Origin: Pedobacter ginsengisoli
GTDB lineage: Bacteria > Bacteroidota > Bacteroidia > Sphingobacteriales > Sphingobacteriaceae
DNA: 64,000 nucleotides
Assembly (NCBI RefSeq): GCF_030244015.1
Contig: NZ_JASSYX010000002.1
Location: 186,001 to 250,000, forward strand
Direction: 5' to 3'
A program made the position numbers and the translations under genes. Positions 41,731 through 49,716 of this stretch are shown here, one piece after another (the stretch's first letter is position 1; each line of letters opens with the position of its first letter). The notes below the pieces were generated by a model that had not been told where the DNA came from, ran no database searches, and was given only the letters and a program-made list of their open reading frames with translations.

Positions 41731-42579
41731 TTATTTCTTTGCTTCTGTCAGCAATGCATTGTTTAGTCTGATGTACTCAGGGTTTTTAATCTCAGTAGCA
41801 ATTTTCAAACCTTCTTCCGCAGTTTTCGCAGCGGCTTTTTTATCACCCATTTTAAGCTGGACACGGGCCTTCCATAGTTTAACCCATGGTGCTTTTGTGT
41901 TGTCAGCGTCAGCAGCATTCATCCACTCCAATGCTTTGTTCAGGTCTTTTCCGTTCTCCAGGTAATATTGTGCAGCTTGAAAATAGGGCTTCTTGTCTCC
42001 TTTCATGGCTTCATCTATACCGGCCATCACTTTAGTGTCAACATCGGTGCTCAGGCCAACTGAAACAGCCGTGTTTTCCCAGGACAATAGCAGTCTGGCG
42101 CTGGTTGGATATACATCAGCCAACTGAATGGTAAAAGTCTCCACTTTATCTTTGAGCTTTGCAGCTTTTACTTTAACCCGCAGCACATCATCACTTTCTT
42201 TATACTCATAAGCGCCCCACTGTTTAGCGCCTTTATTGATGATGATCGTCCATTCGTTTTGGCCTGGAATGGTAAACAAGCCATATTCGCCGGCTGCTAA
42301 ATCTTTACCTTCGATCTTTACAGCTTCGGTAAATGCAATTGTAGTTGCCGAGTTTGCTCCCGTGCGCCATACCGCATCATAGGGTTCCAGTCCGCCAAAG
42401 ATCTTGCGCCCTTTAACATTTGGACGCGAATAGTTAATAGAGATTGTTCCTAGTCCGAAGGCTTGGGTGAGGGTTTGAGTAGTGCTTGCCTGCGGCATTT
42501 TTAGATTTTGTGCCTGAAGGTCAAACTGTAAACCGACTGCCATTGCTACAAGCAACAGCGTTTTCAATGTAGTTTTCAT
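41731..42579 (-). CDS. DUF2911 domain-containing exported protein
   Basis: 282-residue protein with a signal peptide (1-23, ending DLQAQ). The DUF2911 domain (about 30-170) is clear: PQASTTQTLTQAFGLGTISINYSRPNVKGRKIFGGLEPYDAVWRTGANSATTI, then LAAGEYGLFTIPG and WTIIINK. The C-terminal third (about 185-280) has helical TPR-like repeats (AAQYYLENGKDLNKALEWMNAA, WKARVQLKMGDKKAAAKTAEEG). The function is unknown; the family is very common in Bacteroidota periplasm. It is a single gene, convergent with the symporter and divergent from the peptidase. Confidence 0.94.
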   Translation of the reverse strand: MKTTLKTLLLVAMAVGLQFDLQAQNLKMPQASTTQTLTQAFGLGTISINYSRPNVKGRKIFGGLEPYDAVWRTGANSATTIAFTEAVKIEGKDLAAGEYGLFTIPGQNEWTIIINKGAKQWGAYEYKESDDVLRVKVKAAKLKDKVETFTIQLADVYPTSARLLLSWENTAVSVGLSTDVDTKVMAGIDEAMKGDKKPYFQAAQYYLENGKDLNKALEWMNAADADNTKAPWVKLWKARVQLKMGDKKAAAKTAEEGLKIATEIKNPEYIRLNNALLTEAKK

Positions 42580-42704
42580 ACGAATTAATTATTATGAGTT
42601 TGTTTCTGCTAAAATAAGCTTAATAGATGATTAGTTGATCAAAATTTCGTGTCCTCTGATAAACTGGGGGGATGAATTATAAAATCATTACCTATTTTCG
42701 CCAT

Positions 42705-45299
42705 ATGGCTAAGCGTAATAATTATTTACTGGTCTTTCTTTTGTTTCTGTGCGCCTGCGACAGTGTCAAAAAAGGAATGATTTACAAGGAGATAGCAGTT
42801 GCTCCCGGTCCTGAATTAGAATCAGGAGTTTCCCGCCGGCTGGCAGAATACCGCAAAATGGTGATAAAAGACATCAGCTACAACCTGGCACTGGATATTC
42901 CGAGGCTGAAAAAAGATAAAATTGGTGCATTGGAGGTGATCAGTTTTCACCTGAACATTAATCGGTACCCTTTACAGTTAGATTTTAGAGAAGATGCATC
43001 AAAAATAAAATCGTTTAGGGTGAATGATAAGACTGTAGCAGTAAAATACCAGGACGAGCATCTGATCATAGCACCGGAATACATGGTATTGGGCAAAAAT
43101 AAAGTTGAACTGAATTTTGAAGCTGGTGAAGGTGCGTTGAACCGAAATGAGAACTATTTATACACTTTGTTTGTTCCGGACCGGGCCAGGACTGTTTTTC
43201 CCTGTTTTGACCAGCCTGACCTCAAAGCGACTTATACACTGAAGCTGGAGCTGCCAGCTAACTGGAAAAGCATCGCTAATGCAAGCGTTAAGGATTCGAT
43301 AGTAACCGGTGACAGAAAAACTGTTTATTACAATACTTCAGATACAATCAGTACCTACCTGTTTGCTTTTGCAGCAGGTAAGTTTGAAAAGGCCACCGGA
43401 CAGTTGGCAAAAGGAGAAGCTGAGTATTTATACCGGGAAACAGACACTGCAAAAATAAAACAAAGTATAAAGGAAGCGTTCGCTATCCATACCTCTTCAT
43501 TAAAATTCCTGGAAGAGTGGACAGGGATTCCTTATCCTTTTCAAAAGTTTGGTTTTGTCGCTATACCAGATTTTCAGTTTGGGGGTATGGAGCATCCGGG
43601 TGCGATCCAGTATAAAGCATCCGCAATGTTTTTGGACGGAGGAGCAACTAAAGATCAGCTTGATGTCAGAAGTAATGTCATTGCCCATGAGACTGCGCAC
43701 ATGTGGTTTGGCGACCTGGTCACCATGAACTGGTTTACTGACGTCTGGATGAAAGAGGTGTTTGCCAATTTCATGGCGGATAAAAGCATGGAATCTGTTA
43801 GGGGTAAAGCTGTTTTTGACCTGAAGTTTTTATTGGATCATTTTCCGGCAGCCTATGCAATAGACCGCACTCAGGGTTCTAACCCGATAAGACAGGACCT
43901 AAATAATCTGAAAGATGCCGGGAGCTTGTACGGAAACATCATATACCACAAAGCGCCGATCATGATGCGACAGCTGGAACGACTGATGGGTAAGGAGAGG
44001 TTTCAGCAGGGGGCGAGAGAATACCTGCATAAGTTTGCTAATGGCAATGCGTCCTGGCCGGATCTGATTAGCATCTTAGATAAATATTCGGATGCCGATC
44101 TGCAGAAATGGAACAAAGTATGGGTAAACGATACCGGCAGACCTGTCATAGACTATGTGCTGGAGCAAAAGAACAATAAAATCACTAAACTTACAATCAG
44201 TCAGACACCTGAATATGGGGATAACCGGGTTTGGCCGCAATTGTTTGAAGTTAAATTTTATTATGCTGATCATAGCAAAGAGCTCATCATAAACCTGAAC
44301 ACTGATAAGACCGATATAAAGGAAGCAGAGGGTATGGCTGTGCCGCTATTCGTGCAGTTTAATTCCTCAGGCCAAGGATACGGACTATGGCCGGTTGATG
44401 AAAAAATGCTTACGGTGCTTTATGATATCGCCGACCCGCTCAACAGGGCATCCGCTTATATCTCTTTGTACGAAAATATGTTGAGCCGACGGGCTGTTAC
44501 ACCAAAGCAGCTTCTTGATTTATTTACAGCCGGCTTAAAAAAAGAAAAAGAAGAACTGAACGTCAAACTGCTGACCGGTTATCTGGCCAATGTGTACTGG
44601 GAGTTTCTTACAATGCAAGAACGAAAAGTATGGTCTGCTAAACTGGAGGAATCACTTTGGGAGGCAATAAAATATCAGACCTTACCGAATAACAAAAAGT
44701 TGTTATTTAAAGCCTTCCAGGATGTTTTTTTATCTAAACGTGCCTGGAGCAGGCTCCATGAGGTTTGGGCTGCCCAGGAGGCTCCTCAGGGAATAAAGCT
44801 AACAGAAGATGATTATACATCGCTGGCTTTCTCCTTAGCTTTAAGAGCAGATACAGGTGCTGGAATACTAAAAAAACAATTGGCAAGAATTACAAACGCA
44901 GACCGAAGGAAACGGTTTGAATTTATAGCCCCGGCAATTTCAGCAGATGAAGCCATCAGGGACGATTTTTTCCGAAGCCTTGCGCAGAAGACCAACAGGG
45001 AAAAAGAGTCTAATGTAGTTGCTGCATTGTATTACCTGCATCATCCTTTGCGACAGGCAACGTCGACAAAATACCTGTCTGAAAGCCTTGCTTTGCTCAC
45101 TGAAATACAGGCAACGGGTGACATCTTTTTCCCTCAAAACTGGCTGCAGGCCATCTTCGGTTATTATCAGAGTGCTGAAGCAGCCCAAATCATCAAAGAG
45201 TTCTTAAAGCAAAATCCCAATTATAATCCGAAGCTGAAAACGAAGATACTGCAAGCTACGGATCATGTTTTCAGAGCTCAGGAACTGTTAAGAAATTAG
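42705..45299 (+). CDS. M1 family zinc aminopeptidase, lipoprotein
   Basis: 864-residue metallopeptidase that removes N-terminal residues from peptides. I prefer the ATG at 42705 over 42672 because MAKRNNYLLVFLLFLCACDS is a lipoprotein signal with Cys18 (or Cys16). The N-terminal beta domain has YTLFVPDRARTVFPCFDQPDLKATY. The exopeptidase loop is FGGMEHPG (GxMEN variant). Zinc ligands are HETAH (328-332) and Glu351 in WMKEVFANF, and a catalytic Tyr lies downstream in SLYGNIIYHKAP. The helical C-terminal domain is complete. It probably faces the periplasm or surface. It ends immediately next to the convergent lipoprotein gene. Confidence 0.95.
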   Translation: MAKRNNYLLVFLLFLCACDSVKKGMIYKEIAVAPGPELESGVSRRLAEYRKMVIKDISYNLALDIPRLKKDKIGALEVISFHLNINRYPLQLDFREDASKIKSFRVNDKTVAVKYQDEHLIIAPEYMVLGKNKVELNFEAGEGALNRNENYLYTLFVPDRARTVFPCFDQPDLKATYTLKLELPANWKSIANASVKDSIVTGDRKTVYYNTSDTISTYLFAFAAGKFEKATGQLAKGEAEYLYRETDTAKIKQSIKEAFAIHTSSLKFLEEWTGIPYPFQKFGFVAIPDFQFGGMEHPGAIQYKASAMFLDGGATKDQLDVRSNVIAHETAHMWFGDLVTMNWFTDVWMKEVFANFMADKSMESVRGKAVFDLKFLLDHFPAAYAIDRTQGSNPIRQDLNNLKDAGSLYGNIIYHKAPIMMRQLERLMGKERFQQGAREYLHKFANGNASWPDLISILDKYSDADLQKWNKVWVNDTGRPVIDYVLEQKNNKITKLTISQTPEYGDNRVWPQLFEVKFYYADHSKELIINLNTDKTDIKEAEGMAVPLFVQFNSSGQGYGLWPVDEKMLTVLYDIADPLNRASAYISLYENMLSRRAVTPKQLLDLFTAGLKKEKEELNVKLLTGYLANVYWEFLTMQERKVWSAKLEESLWEAIKYQTLPNNKKLLFKAFQDVFLSKRAWSRLHEVWAAQEAPQGIKLTEDDYTSLAFSLALRADTGAGILKKQLARITNADRRKRFEFIAPAISADEAIRDDFFRSLAQKTNREKESNVVAALYYLHHPLRQATSTKYLSESLALLTEIQATGDIFFPQNWLQAIFGYYQSAEAAQIIKEFLKQNPNYNPKLKTKILQATDHVFRAQELLRN

Positions 45300-46085
45300 T
45301 TACTGCTTAAGTTCTGCGTAGGTTATTTTAAATGTTTGCTTCCTGTTATGTGTTGTGATCATGAGCTTTGATGGGTAGTTATCCGCGTTATATTCATAAC
45401 TATAAGTTATATTTTCCAGGGGAGTCTCAGTTCCGGAGCTACTCAATATATTATTTTGACTGGCGCTAAAGAATGGATATCTGATTTCCAAAACCAGTCT
45501 TTCCAGACAATTAATATGTTTAAATATTCCATTTTTAAGGTCGTATGTGTACTGCAGATTTTTTGATCTGCCCGGGTAATTTGACTGGATCTGAGCCGTG
45601 ACATTTCCCAACGAGTAAGTCAGGGCCGATTCGCAGAAAAGTTCTCCGTTATCCTTATAAAATCTGATTTTGCCAAGCTGCTGGTTCTGGTCATAATCGA
45701 GTATATAATAACCTGTTGGCGTGAACACCGGACCGTTTTCATCAAAGGACCTTGCTTTGGGCATCCCTTCCTTGTCTTTCACATAATCAATGAGCTGAAT
45801 AGGCTTGTTGTTCTTCATTTTTTTTATTTCATAAGGCTGTTGATTTTTATAGGTGATGGTCATCATATGGCCATCGGATCCTGAAATTTCAATCAGATTC
45901 GCAGTTTTTTCCTCGTATTTAAAAGTGAGCTGCAATTCATCAGACTCAAATTTTAAGGGTACAAATCTTTTTACAGGTTGTTCGGTCGGAATCCCGGTTT
46001 CCTCTTTTTTTTTGGAAGAGATCTTTTTACAGGCTGTAAAAAATAAAAAATGCCCGGCAAGCACAAGTTTCAAAGTCAGTTTCAT
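45300..46085 (-). CDS. Hypothetical lipoprotein
   Basis: 261-residue lipoprotein: the N-terminus MKLTLKLVLAGHFLFFTACKK has the lipidated Cys at 19, followed by a Lys/Glu-rich tether. The rest is a series of beta-strand pairs of the pattern ITYKNQQPYEIKKMKNNKPIQLIDYVKDKEG, YILDYDQNQQLGKIRFYKDNGELF and ITYSYEYNADNYPSKLMITT. These look like YD/Rhs-type or MORN-like antiparallel repeats found in many Bacteroidota lipoproteins. No function is recognised. It is a single gene whose stop abuts the M1 peptidase stop. Confidence 0.75.
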   Translation of the reverse strand: MKLTLKLVLAGHFLFFTACKKISSKKKEETGIPTEQPVKRFVPLKFESDELQLTFKYEEKTANLIEISGSDGHMMTITYKNQQPYEIKKMKNNKPIQLIDYVKDKEGMPKARSFDENGPVFTPTGYYILDYDQNQQLGKIRFYKDNGELFCESALTYSLGNVTAQIQSNYPGRSKNLQYTYDLKNGIFKHINCLERLVLEIRYPFFSASQNNILSSSGTETPLENITYSYEYNADNYPSKLMITTHNRKQTFKITYAELKQ

Positions 46086-46171
46086 AGAAATTCGTTTTTT
46101 ATGATAAATAATAATTCGGGTAAACTATATACAACTGGTCCAACCTGGCAAGTTTATTTAATCATTTTGTT

Positions 46172-46179
46172 TATTTTTG
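46172..46179 (+). promoter_or_regulatory. -7 element of cydAB
   Basis: TATTTTTG is a perfect TAnnTTTG match 21 nt before the ATG at 46201. It overlaps the ATG at 46177, so translation cannot reasonably start there. Confidence 0.6.
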
Positions 46180-46200
46180 TGGCTCCAATCTTACCCTTCT

Positions 46201-47529
46201 ATGGATGATTTCTTAGCTGCCCGCCTTCAGATGGCTTTTTCCCTTGGCTTTCATATCGTATTTGCTTGTATCGGGATGGTCATGCCCTTTTTTATGTCTG
46301 TTGCTCACTTTTATTGGCTTAAGACTAAGAAAACGGTTTATAAAGATGTAACAAAGGCATGGAGTAAAGGAGTGGCTATATTTTTTGCCACCGGAGCAGT
46401 TTCAGGCACGGTGCTGTCATTTGAACTGGGCTTGCTCTGGCCAACATTTATGGAGCACGCAGGACCGATATTCGGAATGCCGTTTTCTCTTGAGGGAACG
46501 GCTTTTTTTATAGAGGCCATAGCACTTGGATTTTATATGTATGGCTGGGACAAGCTCAATGTCTGGTTTCACTGGGTCACCGGTGTCATTGTAGGCATCA
46601 GCGGATTGTTATCAGGAATACTGGTAGTTGCAGCAAACGCCTGGATGAACAGTCCCTCCGGATTTGACTATTTGGACGGCAAATACCTGAATATCGATCC
46701 GATAGCAGCTATGTTTAACGATGCCTGGTTTTCGCAGGCACTTCACATGTCACTGGCGGCATTTGTCTCCACTGGTTTTGCTGTGGCAGGAGTTCATGCA
46801 TTAATGATATTGAGGGGAAGAAACGTAACTTTTCACAGCAAAGCTTTTAAGATAGCCGCTGCATTTGGGACAGTTGCAGCTTGCCTGCAGCCCATCAGCG
46901 GCGATATATCTGCAAAGGATGTAGCGCAACGGCAGCCTGCAAAGCTGGCGGCTATGGAAGCGCACTTCCATACAGAAAGGAACGCCGCCCTGCTGCTGGG
47001 AGGAATACCTGACACCGCAGGCAAAAAGGTTAATTACGCCATAAAGATACCCGGACTGCTGAGTTTTATGGCCACTGGCGATTTTAATAAAGAGGTAAAA
47101 GGTTTAGACAGCATTCCCAAAGATGAGCATCCGCCGGTCGCTGTAACTCATTATGCTTTTCAGATCATGGTAGGACTGGGGATGCTGATGGTACTGATCG
47201 CCATATTATACTTTATTGCTATATTTAAGAAAAGGCAATGGCTCAGCAGCAAGTGGCTGTTGAGACTCTTTATAGCGGCAACCCCGATCGGTTTTATAGC
47301 ACTGGAGGCAGGCTGGACAGTCACTGAAGTTGGCCGGCAGCCGTGGATCATTTACGGAGTAATGCGTACTGCTGATGCCATGACCCCAATGCCGGGAATA
47401 GTTTATTCATTTTACTTGTTTACGGCTGTGTATGTCTCCCTGGCTATTATAGTTACTTTTTTATTATACCGGCAGATCACAATGGTTGGAAAACTATACG
47501 ATTCATCCTTAAAACAAACTAATTCCTAA
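46201..47529 (+). CDS. cydA: Cytochrome bd ubiquinol oxidase subunit I
   Basis: 442-residue membrane subunit of the high-affinity terminal oxidase, which reduces O2 with quinol electrons. The start at 46201 (MDDFLAARLQMAFSLGFH) is chosen from the -7 element position and family alignment. His18 in SLGFHIVF corresponds to the haem b595/d ligand, a second His lies in QALHMSLAAF (haem b558), and the Met ligand in GVMRTADAM. SLEGTAFFIEAI carries the conserved Glu pair of the proton path. The Q-loop is short, as in non-enterobacterial CydA. cydB follows after 3 nt. The cydDC maturation genes are not present. Confidence 0.96.
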   Translation: MDDFLAARLQMAFSLGFHIVFACIGMVMPFFMSVAHFYWLKTKKTVYKDVTKAWSKGVAIFFATGAVSGTVLSFELGLLWPTFMEHAGPIFGMPFSLEGTAFFIEAIALGFYMYGWDKLNVWFHWVTGVIVGISGLLSGILVVAANAWMNSPSGFDYLDGKYLNIDPIAAMFNDAWFSQALHMSLAAFVSTGFAVAGVHALMILRGRNVTFHSKAFKIAAAFGTVAACLQPISGDISAKDVAQRQPAKLAAMEAHFHTERNAALLLGGIPDTAGKKVNYAIKIPGLLSFMATGDFNKEVKGLDSIPKDEHPPVAVTHYAFQIMVGLGMLMVLIAILYFIAIFKKRQWLSSKWLLRLFIAATPIGFIALEAGWTVTEVGRQPWIIYGVMRTADAMTPMPGIVYSFYLFTAVYVSLAIIVTFLLYRQITMVGKLYDSSLKQTNS

Positions 47530-47532
47530 GCT

Positions 47533-48552
47533 ATGATCTATGTTGTAATTGTATTTCTCTGGACATCAATTTTACTTTATATCCTGCTTGGGGGCGCCGA
47601 TTTTGGTGCAGGGATCATTGAACTGTTTACTTCAAAAGCCAACCAGGCTAAGACGCGTAAGACTATGTACAATGCCATAGGGCCGATATGGGAGGCAAAC
47701 CACATGTGGCTGATCATTGCTATTGTGATCTTATTTGTCGGTTTTCCAAAAATATATACCACTGTTTCTATTTACCTGCATATTCCATTGGTATGCATGC
47801 TGTTGGGGATCATCGCACGCGGGACAGCATTTGTGTTTAGAAATTATGACGCTGTTAAAGACGATATGCAAAGACTATATACCCCGATATTCATGTATTC
47901 CAGTCTGATTACGCCCTTTTTTTTGGGGATCATAGCTGCAAGTTCAGTTTCAGGAAAGATTGATCTGCAGGCAAAGGACTTTTTATCGGCATATGTTTAC
48001 AGCTGGTTAAACTGGTTTTCAATTTCAGTAGGTGTTTTTACTGTGAGCATATGTGGTTTTTTGGCGACAATTTTCATTATTGGCCAAACTGATACTGAAC
48101 AGAGCAGACTTCATTTTATAAAAATGGCGAGAAGAACGATTTATGTTGTCATGTTTTCCGGAGCATTGGTGTTCCTCGCAGCTTACCTTGAGCGCATCCC
48201 GTTAACCGACTGGATCTTTGGTGATATTCCCGGACTGATTGCCATTGTTGCAGCTAGTATATCCCTTGTGATCATGTTTATAGCACTGAACCGGGACAAA
48301 CCGATTCTTTTACGGCTACTGGCCGGATTTCAGATCACGATGATCCTTTTTGCTGCTACTTATACACATTTCCCTGATATTGTTTTGTTGAAAAACGGAC
48401 AGAACCTTTCCTTGCTGAGCCACCAGGGTCAGGCAAGGGCCATCGAATCCCTGGCATATGCCCTGCTTATCGGAAGTGTATTTATCTTACCTGCTCTGGT
48501 TTACCTGATTTACATTTTCCAGGTGAGAAAGGATAATGCCGGAAGTCATTAA
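47533..48552 (+). CDS. cydB: Cytochrome bd ubiquinol oxidase subunit II
   Basis: 339-residue membrane subunit that pairs with CydA. The N-terminus reads LWTSILLYILLGGADFGAGIIELF, the family signature GGADFGxG, followed by GPIWEANHMWLI with the conserved Trp-Glu-x-Asn-His. Eight or nine helices are visible. It starts 3 nt after cydA and is co-transcribed. No small CydX-type ORF is evident downstream. Length is typical (about 340). Confidence 0.96.
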   Translation: MIYVVIVFLWTSILLYILLGGADFGAGIIELFTSKANQAKTRKTMYNAIGPIWEANHMWLIIAIVILFVGFPKIYTTVSIYLHIPLVCMLLGIIARGTAFVFRNYDAVKDDMQRLYTPIFMYSSLITPFFLGIIAASSVSGKIDLQAKDFLSAYVYSWLNWFSISVGVFTVSICGFLATIFIIGQTDTEQSRLHFIKMARRTIYVVMFSGALVFLAAYLERIPLTDWIFGDIPGLIAIVAASISLVIMFIALNRDKPILLRLLAGFQITMILFAATYTHFPDIVLLKNGQNLSLLSHQGQARAIESLAYALLIGSVFILPALVYLIYIFQVRKDNAGSH

Positions 48553-48562
48553 TACACCTGAT

Positions 48563-48664
48563 TAATTTGTAACAAATTAAATGATGTTATACCGGTTAAT
48601 GGCTTAGATAGGAGAGGCAAACATATGCAATTCCCGTTTTTTATGGTCTTTTTGTAACAAATTA
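48563..48664. promoter_or_regulatory. Pair of palindromic operator candidates after cydB
   Basis: TAATTTGT-A-ACAAATTA (48563-48579) is a perfect 17-bp palindrome. A second site (48648-48664) has the identical right half, GTAACAAATTA, with a weaker left half, 85 bp further on. Two related sites in the 253-bp gap upstream of the glycine-rich protein gene suggest a regulator acting on that transcript. The regulator is unknown. Confidence 0.5.
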
Positions 48665-48805
48665 GACTGATAAAGTGTGAAAGATTATTTTTATAGTTAA
48701 TTCGCAGCCTCATTCGTAAACTGAAACTTCAGATGAGAATTAAACCTAAACAAGTTTGATAAGTCATATTACGAAACCAACTAAAAGCAAACATTTTCGC
48801 TGAAT

Positions 48806-49678
48806 ATGAAAAAGGGATTTTTTAAAATTACAATAGGTACATTAGGCATTACGGCTCTTAGTTTGACGGCACATGCTCAAAAGGTCAATGAATTGCAGGA
48901 GGTGAGTATACTAGCCCCGCATGCGATTAAAATTGACGGAAAGAATTTTGAATGGAAAGACGCTGATTTTTCGGTAAACAAACGTACCTCAATCTCCTAT
49001 ATCATGAGTAATGATGATAAGAATCTTTATCTCGTCATCAAGTCTACTGATGTACCTAATAATTCAAAAATAATGGCAGGTGGCATTACTTTGTCAATAA
49101 ATCCTGACAGTAAAAAGAAAGAAAAAGAGAGTATCACGCTTACTTATCCCGTAATTAACAGGACAGGTGGAAGGGGCCAGGGTGGTGGCATGAGAAGGAT
49201 CGGCGGTTTCGGTGGGGGTGGCGCGCAGCCAAATGCAAAGGAAAGGGACTCTATGATGGCTGCTATGCAAAAAACTCAGCTTGCACAGGCCAAAGAAATT
49301 AAAATCAAAGGGTTTAAAACTACCACTGATACACTGATCTCGATTTATAATGAGTATAGTATAAAGGCATTCGCAAATATAGACAAGGACAACGCTTTCT
49401 TTTATGAACTGCAGATTCCGTTGGATGCCCTGGGCATTTCTAAAGACGTACCCAAAGAATTTGCTTATAATATTAAGTTAAACGGTTTGCATCTGCCCGG
49501 ATTAGATGGAGGTGGTTTTGGTAGCGGTGGCGGCCGGGGTGCAGGCGGAGGTGGTTTTGGCGGAGGCGGCAGAGGTCCTGGCGGAGGAGGTGGCCGTGGT
49601 CCGGGTGGCCGAAATTTCGATTTTCAGGCCATGATCAGTCCGACAGACTTCTGGGGAAAATACACCATCAAAAAGTAA
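48806..49678 (+). CDS. Exported glycine-rich protein with CBM9-like domain
   Basis: 290-residue exported protein. A signal peptide covers 1-24 (ending LTAHAQ). Residues about 30-120 (ILAPHAIKIDGKNFEWKDADFSVNKRTSISYIMSNDDKNLYLVIKSTD) and about 190-230 resemble the two parts of a CBM9-like domain: an IDGxxxEW start and a YLVIK strand. A Gly/Arg insertion (GGRGQGGGMRRIGGFGGGG) interrupts it near 130-150, and residues 235-269 contain only Gly, Arg, Phe, Pro, Ser and Ala. It is followed 38 nt later by an outer-membrane barrel gene, with which it probably functions. The role is unknown. Confidence 0.75.
   Translation: MKKGFFKITIGTLGITALSLTAHAQKVNELQEVSILAPHAIKIDGKNFEWKDADFSVNKRTSISYIMSNDDKNLYLVIKSTDVPNNSKIMAGGITLSINPDSKKKEKESITLTYPVINRTGGRGQGGGMRRIGGFGGGGAQPNAKERDSMMAAMQKTQLAQAKEIKIKGFKTTTDTLISIYNEYSIKAFANIDKDNAFFYELQIPLDALGISKDVPKEFAYNIKLNGLHLPGLDGGGFGSGGGRGAGGGGFGGGGRGPGGGGGRGPGGRNFDFQAMISPTDFWGKYTIKK
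49508..49612 (+). repeat. Low-complexity Gly/Arg/Phe-rich coding repeat
   Basis: Thirty-five codons, almost all Gly with spaced Arg, Phe and Pro (units such as GGGGFGGGGRGPGG). The DNA is a GC-rich GGNGGN array, unlike the AT-rich surroundings. The segment could be a flexible surface linker and is prone to slippage in multiples of three. Confidence 0.85.
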
Positions 49679-49716
49679 CCGCTTCAAAAAGACACACAAA
49701 TTAACCATACATACAG

